Assembly (NCBI GenBank): GCA_030544215.1
Contig: JARZZO010000011.1
Location: forward strand, 7,116,001-7,180,000
Reading direction: 5' to 3'
Source of the DNA: Zantedeschia hybrid cultivar
Lineage: Eukaryota > Streptophyta > Magnoliopsida > Alismatales > Araceae
DNA length: 64,000 nt
The translations under genes were made by a program, and so were the position numbers. Under the pieces are notes generated by a model. The model was not told the origin of the DNA, made no database searches, and saw only the letters and a program-made list of their open reading frames with translations. Numbering within the stretch: position 1 is the stretch's first letter; each line of letters begins with the position of its first letter. Below, one piece after another: positions 61,601-64,000 of this stretch.

Positions 61601-61979
61601 ATTTGAAATAAATTTATGCGATTAGGACATCAAATTTTATTTGTCAATTTAGCATATTTTCATTGTCAAATTGTGCTTCTCTCTATTACAGAGGCTGAGA
61701 GCATTGTTTCTGCTCCCACTAGAGTTGACTGCTTGGTTGGGGCATGTGTCAAAATGGTAGCACTGGGTTCGGAGCATTCGATTGCTGTAACAGGTGACTT
61801 AGTTTTACAAAGTTTGTGATTTTCCTCATTAGAATAATGTTCATTGACCTATGTGGACTGAGTAGCATTTCTTGTGTCCATCTAGATGATGGTAACGTGT
61901 TGAGCTGGGGAGCAGGTGGCTCTGGGAGACTTGGTCATGGGTTTCGATCTGGCATTCTAGGATTTTCAGGAAGTTCAAG
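25384..61979 (+). CDS. RUG3: RUG3-like mitochondrial RCC1-repeat protein, N-terminal half, 6 exons
   Basis: Spliced partial gene: join(25384-25642, 29246-29322, 37570-37648, 40325-40384, 61692-61793, 61886-61979), continuing past the window. All introns are GT/AG and phases fit, giving 671 bases (223 codons plus 2 bases). The start ATG has a good context (GCGGCCATGT). The first 25 residues are Arg/Ala/Leu-rich without acids, like a mitochondrial targeting signal. RCC1 blades follow: FAALWGNGDHGRLGLGGLG, GHVYATGLNNFGQLG, ELYMWGNNSNGQLGLG, NVLSWGAGGSGRLGHG, with ISAGYHHSAAIT and MVALGSEHSIAVT linkers. Arabidopsis RUG3 is a mitochondrial RCC1-family protein required for nad2 splicing and complex I. 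The close match in exon layout is my inference; another RCC1-family member is possible. No stop or frameshift is seen. Confidence 0.8.
26876..26941. repeat. 33-bp tandem duplication
   Basis: Two adjacent copies of a 33-bp unit starting CAAATTTCAACTGATATTTT, with one T/G difference. Confidence 0.9.
28014..28935. mobile_element. Non-autonomous hAT-type element, 922 bp
   Basis: Ends CAAGGAATGAAGGATTGGGG and GGCACCCCATG, with identical 8-bp flanks cttgggag at 28006-28013 and 28936-28943. GATC/CCGATC-rich subterminal DNA and an AG-rich internal tract with GCTATTTATAGCTCC resemble the element at 17469. No transposase. Confidence 0.85.
29246..29322 (+). CDS. RUG3: RUG3-like exon 2
   Basis: Starts after TTGGACAG. 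The joined codon is GAG, reading EKGHVYATGLNNFGQLGIM, the start of an RCC1 blade. It ends before GTATGT in phase 0. Confidence 0.84.
29655..30715. repeat. About 373-bp tandem repeat, three copies
   Basis: The phrase ATCCAA(C/T)(C/T)CTTGTGAG(G/A)T recurs at about 29665, 30038 and 30411, each followed by CACAAGTTATGGATACG, GGTAGCTC(T/C)ACAC and GGTCATTACAT-like blocks in the same order. Copies are diverged by many substitutions and short indels. Likely a transposon-derived array in intron 2. Confidence 0.75.
31331..31847. mobile_element. Possible TIR element with GAGGC(T/C) repeats
   Basis: Left TTTAAAAAAGCCT and right AGGCTTTTGAAAAGC are imperfect inverted repeats, both bordered by CATGACC. 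Several GCGTACGCCTC-type palindromes lie between. Ends are uncertain by a few bases. Confidence 0.4.
33025..33985. mobile_element. Deletion derivative of the coding hAT element, filled with telomere-like repeats
   Basis: Left end CAAGGAATTCCGGATCGG, right end GATTCCGCAATCCATGG, identical 8-bp flanks ggtgtacc at 33017-33024 and 33986-33993. Positions 33025-33287 match 42029-42284 of the coding hAT element (shared TACATACATATTATTCAATT), and 33738-33985 match its right end at about 47395-47643. The 5.1-kb centre is missing, and a telomere-like tract stands in its place. Confidence 0.88.
33288..33737. repeat. Interstitial telomere-like array (CCCTAAA)n
   Basis: About 450 bp of CCCTAAA units on the + strand (TTTAGGG on the other), mixed with CCCTAAAA and blocks of CCCTTAA near 33530-33600 and 33640-33665. 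CCCTAAA is the standard plant telomere repeat. The array lies wholly inside a hAT-type element. Confidence 0.95.
33986..36620 (+). other. Intron 2 sequence without recognisable genes
   Basis: Contains a short duplicated phrase (GATGGGGC and TGATGCCC-type units at 35027-35100) and a GC-rich patch at 36160-36440 with no protein similarity I can name. 34820-34970 looks like an LTR piece but has no definable ends. Confidence 0.4.
36630..36757. repeat. 64-bp tandem duplication
   Basis: Two units starting TATGTTTCTTGCTT and sharing GGATTTGTTGCACTGAACTC, period 64 bp. Confidence 0.8.
37143..37464. repeat. 161-bp tandem duplication
   Basis: Two units starting GGCA(G/A)CATGGGAC and containing AACATGCTTTTGCTAG and AGTATCCACATTCAGTT, period about 161 bp. 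They lie just upstream of RUG3-like exon 3. Confidence 0.85.
37570..37648 (+). CDS. RUG3: RUG3-like exon 3
   Basis: Starts after TTTTTCAG in phase 0. VPAKVSTFPKKIVQISAGYH is a classic inter-blade segment of RCC1 proteins. It ends ACA-G before GTAAGA. Confidence 0.85.
37884..38314 (+). mobile_element. 5'-truncated LINE, 3' end only
   Basis: Encodes the final LINE residues (RTVWNKRIFNMEASILESID) and ends with the tail TGGTACCATCCATGTTTCAAAAGAA. Flanked by a perfect 15-bp duplication, atattttgacgtctc, at 37869-37883 and 38315-38329, showing insertion by target-primed reverse transcription. Confidence 0.88.
38524..38791. mobile_element. Small hAT-type MITE, GATCGG-rich
   Basis: Ends CATGGAATGCAAAATCGG and GTCCGGAATTCCATG, flanks gctggaat and gctggagt (7 of 8). 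The subterminal GGCCGATCC/GATCGG units are shared with the coding hAT element at 42029. Confidence 0.8.
39931..40095 (-). mobile_element. LINE 3' end fragment, minus strand
   Basis: Starts with a T-run and the complement of the LINE tail (TACCATCCACTTTCAAAAA on the minus strand), flanked by ttagatctc at 39922-39930 and 40096-40104. Confidence 0.75.
40325..40384 (+). CDS. RUG3: RUG3-like exon 4
   Basis: Starts after TATTTTAG. EDGELYMWGNNSNGQLGLGR is an RCC1 blade core. It ends AGA-A before GTAATT in phase 1 and joins the exon at 61692 to give the Lys codon AAG, so the following intron is 21.3 kb. Confidence 0.85.
40675..40956 (-). mobile_element. tRNA-derived SINE, minus strand
   Basis: On the minus strand the head at 40950 reads GCGGGTGAGTAGTGTAGTGG, containing a pol III A box, and a perfect B box GGTTCGAGCCC lies at 40879-40889. 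The body ends in a tail seen as TTTTTTTTTT at 40678-40687. Flanked by atgtaaatc at 40666-40674 and 40957-40965. Confidence 0.85.
40990..41170 (-). mobile_element. LINE 3' end fragment, minus strand
   Basis: Begins with TTTTTGAAGGTGACC after an ATT microsatellite. On the minus strand this is the LINE tail GGTCACCTTCAAAAA. It matches the + strand fragment at 57516-57795 (GAAGTTCAAGAAGCTTTT). Target duplication not clear. Confidence 0.65.
41560..41693. mobile_element. Small hAT-type MITE, GGTACC-rich
   Basis: Ends CATGGATGGCAGTACC and GATACTGCCAACCATG, with an interior of GGTACCGATACTGG-like units. The flanking octamers do not match, so the target duplication has decayed or the ends are off. 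Confidence 0.6.
42372..45926 (-). pseudogene. hAT transposase (BED finger, DUF659, hAT C-terminal dimerisation) with six in-frame stops
   Basis: The start is taken at ATG 45926, just after a likely splice acceptor (ATGCAG). The BED zinc finger is WQHCTLVDSV...CNWCETEM...HL; a Lys/Asp/Glu-rich linker follows; then the DUF659 segment GCTIMCDS (stop 45003-45005) and the RNase H-like core VVQIVTDN, WVSCAAHSIDLMM. Short introns lie near 44108-44200, 43903-43976 and 43735-43820. The last domain contains VLSQTTSSSQCERN (stop) and STFSLIHTKVRNRL, the hAT dimerisation region, followed by a long acidic and Gly/Pro/Tyr-rich tail to 42372. Stops: 45003-45005, 44082-44084, 43722-43724, 43617-43619, 43515-43517, 42819-42821. 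At least five replace Trp, Gln or Arg codons by one C:G to T:A change (my inference from family residues). Confidence 0.85.
45957..47005. repeat. Seven 153-bp tandem repeats with a palindrome in each
   Basis: TTCTAATAAGTTCAATTGAG starts near 45964, 46118, 46270, 46422, 46576, 46729 and 46882, a period of 152-154 bp. Each unit holds the hairpin TTCAATTGAGT-(G/A)GTTGGCACA-CTCAATTGAA and a CTAATTA-rich part. The array lies between the transposase 5' end and the right terminus of the hAT element. Confidence 0.95.
47395..47643. promoter_or_regulatory. GATCGG/CCGG-rich subterminal region of the hAT element
   Basis: GGTCCGGACCGGC, CGGCCGATT and GATCGGGACC units repeat toward the terminus. Many hAT transposases bind clustered short subterminal motifs; that these serve that role here is inference. 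Confidence 0.45.
47652..48280 (+). other. Intron 4 sequence with LTR-like phrases
   Basis: AGTCCTATTAGGATTGTATT at about 47971 and a TATATTTCTTATTCC stretch resemble Copia LTRs, but no ends can be set. Confidence 0.35.
48290..49420 (-). mobile_element. Degenerate LINE on the minus strand
   Basis: On the minus strand, near 49400-49310, NFLVAHECLHAMKTQKRQGL and LDFKKTYDQVNWG are reverse-transcriptase motifs. Near 48750, ICCSCGEENESLDHHF is the Cys/His zinc knuckle at a LINE C-terminus. The catalytic centre between them is deleted. Several frames are broken. Confidence 0.75.
49430..50707 (+). other. AT-rich intron 4 sequence, nothing identified
   Basis: No repeat ends or coding signal seen. 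Confidence 0.5.
50726..51545 (+). pseudogene. Outer LINE, 5' part: endonuclease C-terminus
   Basis: LINE endonuclease C-terminal residues (GRPWCLAGVFNAI, SRLDRFLV, NHKPILLRL) followed by a linker WIKEGDHNTAYFQRLASCRR near 51420-51480, with stops in frame. The linker motif appears again at about 51660, so the inner LINE begins in between. Confidence 0.7.
52130..52707. mobile_element. Small Mutator-like element inside the LINE
   Basis: Ends ATTATTGTAAAGGC and (complement) CATAGCTGTCAAGGC resemble the ends of the element at 9822; GGCGCC and CCTAAGTGCTTAAGCGC subterminal units are shared. The 9-bp duplication ctttagacc lies at 52121-52129 and 52708-52716. Removing it restores the LINE motif FEDFRPINLLNGVY. 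Confidence 0.85.
54416..56103 (-). mobile_element. 5'-truncated LINE, minus strand
   Basis: The tail is the T-run at 54416-54427 (minus strand CACCTTCAAAAAA). The coding part spans the end of the reverse transcriptase (GLRINYDKSE near 56080) to the zinc knuckle. Lies inside the inner LINE, whose sequence resumes at about 56104. No clear target duplication found. Confidence 0.8.
54604..55866 (-). CDS. LINE reverse-transcriptase C-terminal part and zinc knuckle, 420 codons open
   Basis: Long open frame MILSKSVLSSLATYHASIFK... with WRRGENPEAIWACIVKD and the zf-RVT region WRWNTNGQFSVKSAV, KVFLWKVAWSRILTGKR, LFLDCGI. It lacks the fingers and catalytic palm, so it is a fragment. The first 220 bp upstream (55867-56090) continue the same protein with frameshifts and stops. 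It is the longest open transposon frame in the window, suggesting a fairly recent insertion. Confidence 0.8.
   Translation of the reverse strand: MILSKSVLSSLATYHASIFKIPKIVEKIIESARSAFFWSRGKRLKRGIQLIKWKNVCKSKDQGGIGLCGVATFNKALLMKWLWRRGENPEAIWACIVKDLYYHADNKWTLYPSTTYNLSPIRRNIVKNADFMAISCEIQVGNGADILFWKDLWCSRLVLSSHFSNLFNITQNQGASVADVLSDNHINLQLRRDLTEAEIEEFLKLSTLTSRVRICAENQDKRNWRWNTNGQFSVKSAVQLLNDGGSRVWWKNLVWSNHTLNKIKVFLWKVAWSRILTGKRAKKFLLPGRSSSLFCAIYEENKNHLFLDCGIIIIHWKILCRIFGINWVDQPSVLDLLSWWSKVCPYPGQKQLWFSICPALLWTIWCERNRRKFSDQFCRANDLLKSTFTWVEEWGRAAGILNEESSVILQKGSLWRSMFF
56277..56335. repeat. 28-bp tandem duplication in the LINE end
   Basis: CTCTATAATCCATATGGGG plus TGAACACAA occurs twice in a row. Confidence 0.85.
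57516..57795 (+). mobile_element. LINE 3' tail fragment inside the outer LINE
   Basis: GAAGTTCAAGAAGCTTTTCT, then a 3' UTR ending ATCAATGAAATGTGACC and CACCTTCCAAAAAAAAAAAA. The outer LINE's YADD-side sequence resumes directly after the A-run (EGGALFVARFMLELLEEMA). The left limit is approximate. Confidence 0.6.
58902..59066. mobile_element. Small hAT-type MITE, GATCGG-rich, inside the LINE
   Basis: Ends CAAGGAATTCCGGATCAG and GGTTCTGCATTCCATG, identical 8-bp flanks gaccggat at 58894-58901 and 59067-59074. 165 bp of GGATCGGCC-type units. Confidence 0.9.
59661..59802. mobile_element. Small hAT-type MITE, GGTACC-rich
   Basis: Ends CAAGGATGGCAGTACCGG and (complement) CATGGTTGGCAGTACCGG, identical flanks gctcatgg at 59653-59660 and 59803-59810. 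The whole 142 bp is close to one large palindrome of GGTACCGG units. Confidence 0.9.
60063..60178. mobile_element. Small hAT-type MITE, 116 bp
   Basis: Ends CATGGTACCAAAAA and (complement) CAAGGTATTAAAAA, flanks ctagtaag and ctactaaa (6 of 8). Interior repeats CCAGAACCAGCC. Confidence 0.65.
60235..60712 (-). CDS. Candidate 3' end of an unidentified antisense gene, three exons
   Basis: Minus-strand join(60712-60604, 60496-60464, 60299-60235). Exon 1 after TTTTCAG encodes ILRYHSNYIVARQFATADDI and IHVLSYLHNQAIQQES; exon 2 adds GEAFHPIKDHH; exon 3 ends DGNEDAFSPSEIQSPLSVEK and D then TGA. Junctions are CAG/GTATTT, TCAG/G, ATG/GTTTTT and TTTAG/A, all phase 1, so the chain is open with no stop. 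The protein is unknown to me, and the 5' exons, if any, were not found. It may be a captured gene fragment or a nested gene inside RUG3 intron 4. Confidence 0.45.
60939..61175. mobile_element. Small hAT-type MITE, 237 bp
   Basis: Ends CATGGTTGGTAGTATCGG and (complement) CAAGGATTGCAGTACCAG, identical flanks cttcctag at 60931-60938 and 61176-61183. A C-run and A-run lie inside. Confidence 0.9.
61184..61691 (+). other. End of RUG3-like intron 4
   Basis: No element ends seen. A minus-strand open stretch at 61184-61264 (KSAATTRTVLATISNFLQSR) ends near a possible GTAAG donor, but its phase does not fit the antisense exons at 60604-60712. Confidence 0.4.
61692..61793 (+). CDS. RUG3: RUG3-like exon 5
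   Basis: Starts after TATTACAG. AESIVSAPTRVDCLVGACVK followed by MVALGSEHSIAVT completes an RCC1 blade. Its phase fits exon 4 across the giant intron. It ends ACA-G before GTGACT. Confidence 0.87.
61886..61979 (+). CDS. RUG3: RUG3-like exon 6
   Basis: Starts after CATCTAG, 92 bp past exon 5. DDGNVLSWGAGGSGRLGHGF begins the next RCC1 blade. It ends TCA-AG before GTTTGG in phase 2; further exons are right of the window. Confidence 0.85.
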
Positions 61980-62479
61980 GTTTGGGTATTATAATCTTAT
62001 CAAACATGGCAGATACTGTTAGATATTCCCATAGTTTACTATTACCATGGAAAATTGCTGTTATTAAAAGAATAAACAGATTGCTATATGCTTACCATCA
62101 GGGATGTCTCCTTTAATTCTGGATAAGTTTATTAGCTTTCCAACTGGGAATTCCCATCTTCATGGAATCCTCTTTCTGGTACATATTGACAGCACCAAAT
62201 AAATCTTGGAAGGCCAAGGATGGTGTTTTTATTTAGCATATAGCTTTCTCTGATTTTTGCCACATCTGTGAAGATGGCAAGGTGCCTGCCTTTGGGGTGC
62301 CTTGGGAGTCTAGGCACTTAGATGGTATATGCCTGAGGTTGGTCATATAGTTCAATCGGTATGACTCGGTTTCTCTAAAACTGGAGTTAGACTCGTAAAG
62401 ACTTAGTCTGTCTGAGTATGACTCATAAACCCTGAAAACCAGCAAACCTGCTTTTAAACATATCTTAGGCTGATTCGAA
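61980..62479 (+). other. Start of RUG3-like intron 6, nothing identified
   Basis: No repeat ends or exon recognised before the LINE that follows. Confidence 0.5.
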
Positions 62480-64000
62480 GCATCACTTCCGGCACAAATA
62501 TCTTTTCAGGTTTGAAAAAACTTGGTTGAAGGAAGAAGGGTTTGTGGACATTGTGAAGCAAGCTTGGGACTCTAGAAGGCAGGTGGCTCAGCCATGGTGA
62601 CACTGGTTGGAAATCTCAAGAGGATGGCTCAAGCTCTAAAAGGTTGGAGCTTAGAAAGGAAGAATGCAGATGCAGCGGATAGGAGATATTTGTTCGGCCA
62701 AATGCAGGCTTTAGATGCTTTAGAGGAGGCATGACTCTTGGATGAGGAAGATTGGACTATGAGAGAGCAGGTTTGCAAAAGGTATCAGAAGCTGCTAGTG
62801 AAGGAGGAGGTGTACTGGAAGCAGAGGTCTAGAGAGAAGTGGATTAAGGAAGGAGACAATAATACTTCTTTTTTCCACAAGGTTGCTTCTGGCAGAAGAA
62901 GGAAGAATCAGATTTTAGTTCTCAGGTGGGGAGATCAACTAGTGGACAGTAGGGAGGAGATCCTTGAGCACACACTCCGATCTTACTCACAGCTGTTTTC
63001 AGAGGAGGATTAAGCTAGACCGGGGTTCAGAGGTGACTTCCAGGTGGTTCTCTCATAGCAGGAGAGGGGTGAACTTGGCTTCCATCACTCTGGCAGAGTT
63101 GATGACTGCAATTTTTTCTCTTGCAGGGGATAAAGCTCCGGGCTCAGACGGTTTACCTTTGTTATTCTTCTAGCATTGCTGAGAGGTGGCCCACCCCTTG
63201 CTTTATGAGGCTGTGTTAGAGTTCTAGGAGGGGAGAGCCCATCTGAGGGGAATTAATAAGACTTTTATTGTCTTAATTCCCAAGAAGGAGGGTGCTATGG
63301 TTATGACTGATTTTAGACCGATCAGCCTCCTGAATGGGGTCTACAAGGTTATTTCTAAACTCTTAGCTATTCGGGTGAGGAAGGTAACTGATGGGCTGAT
63401 TTGTGTTCAACATAGTGCTTTTATTGGTGGCAGACAGATCCAGGAGGGCTTTTTGGTTGCTTAAGAATGTGTACACTCTTTGAAGACTCAGAGGAAAAGT
63501 GGCTATGTGATTAAGCTAGATTTTGAAAAGGCTTATAATAGAATTAATTGGTTTGCCTCCTTGATACGATGGTGAAGATGGGTTTTAGTAAAAAGTGGGT
63601 CTCTTGGATAAGAGTATGTATTTCTTCAGCCTCCTTTGCCATACTGGTAAATGGGGAACTGACTCCCTCTTTTCTTAGTGGTAGAGGGCTCAGGCAGGGG
63701 GACCCTCTTTCTCCATTGCTTTTTGTGCTGGTTGCTTAGATCCTCAGTTGCATGTGGGACAAGGCTGAGGCAACATGCCTCATCTCAAGCTTTCATGTGG
63801 ATTCTTAGGTTTGGCCCATCACTCACTTGCAATATGCAGATGCCTATTTTTCTCAGGAGAGGAAGATCAGATGTACTTCATCAGATTGATGCTTGAGTTT
63901 CTGGATGAGGTGACAGGCTTGCGGATGAATTGTCAGAAGAGTGTAGTATATGGTATCAATAAGTCTGAAGAATCTCTGGAGAAGGCAGCCACCATTCTGG
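62480..64000 (+). mobile_element. LINE in intron 6, running off the window
   Basis: Linker WIKEGDNNTSFFHKVASGRR (62845-62905), then reverse transcriptase: GINKTFIVLIPKKEG, DFRPISLLNGVYKVISKLLA, KLDFEKAYNRINW, LRQGDPLSPLLF and LQYADAYFSQ near 63830, where the catalytic YADD reads YADA. Stops and frameshifts make it inactive. The left end is approximate. Confidence 0.82.

Larger units (their letters stand above)
40385..61691 (+). other. Giant 21.3-kb intron 4 of the RUG3-like gene
   Basis: Bounded by GTAATT at 40385 and TTACAG at 61691. Filled by a SINE, LINEs, hAT elements, MITEs, a Mutator-like element and a possible antisense gene end. Phase matching and protein continuity (GLGR-K-AESIVSAP) support a single intron. 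Confidence 0.8.

Overview
This window is nuclear DNA from a flowering plant. The genes are split into short exons with matching splice phases. The introns are huge and filled with plant transposons (LINEs, SINEs, hAT and Mutator-like elements), there are plant-type telomere repeats (CCCTAAA), and a piece of chloroplast DNA has been copied into the nucleus. The plastid proteins (AtpB, AtpE) are of ordinary angiosperm type. I cannot name the species; the intron size and repeat load would suit a magnoliid or early-diverging eudicot, but that is a guess.

Two host genes on the + strand frame the window. Gene 1 (892-19761) is the C-terminal two-thirds of an ATAD5/Elg1-like AAA+ protein, the large subunit of an alternative clamp loader that unloads PCNA. 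Its eight exons join with perfect phase to 2,388 coding bases (795 codons plus stop). A 10.7-kb intron (6521-17245) is packed with repeats. Gene 2 starts at 25384 and runs off the right edge. It is an RCC1-repeat protein most like Arabidopsis RUG3, a mitochondrial protein needed for nad2 splicing. Six exons hold only 671 coding bases spread over more than 36 kb; intron 4 alone is 21.3 kb.

Between the genes lies a 2.9-kb plastid insert (about 22110-25042): trnM-CAU, atpE and atpB with its upstream spacer. It is decayed (one stop and two frameshifts in atpB) and sits between two 117-bp direct copies of the same sequence, which look like an unusually long target-site duplication. Its right end is only about 340 bp from the RUG3-like start codon.

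Most of the rest is transposon. A family of hAT-type elements with ends starting CAAGG or CATGG and 8-bp target-site duplications occurs at least ten times with unrelated interiors. One is a 5.6-kb coding element (42029-47643) with a decayed transposase and seven 153-bp palindrome-bearing repeats. A shorter relative (33025-33985) has its centre replaced by about 450 bp of telomere-like repeats. A LINE-in-LINE complex (50726-59388), bounded by an 18-bp target duplication, carries a Mutator-like insert, an opposite-strand LINE and a small hAT element. Inside RUG3 intron 4, three phase-matched exons on the minus strand (60235-60712) look like the 3' end of an unidentified gene. A 155-codon reading frame of unknown identity reappears when the telomere-bearing element is removed.
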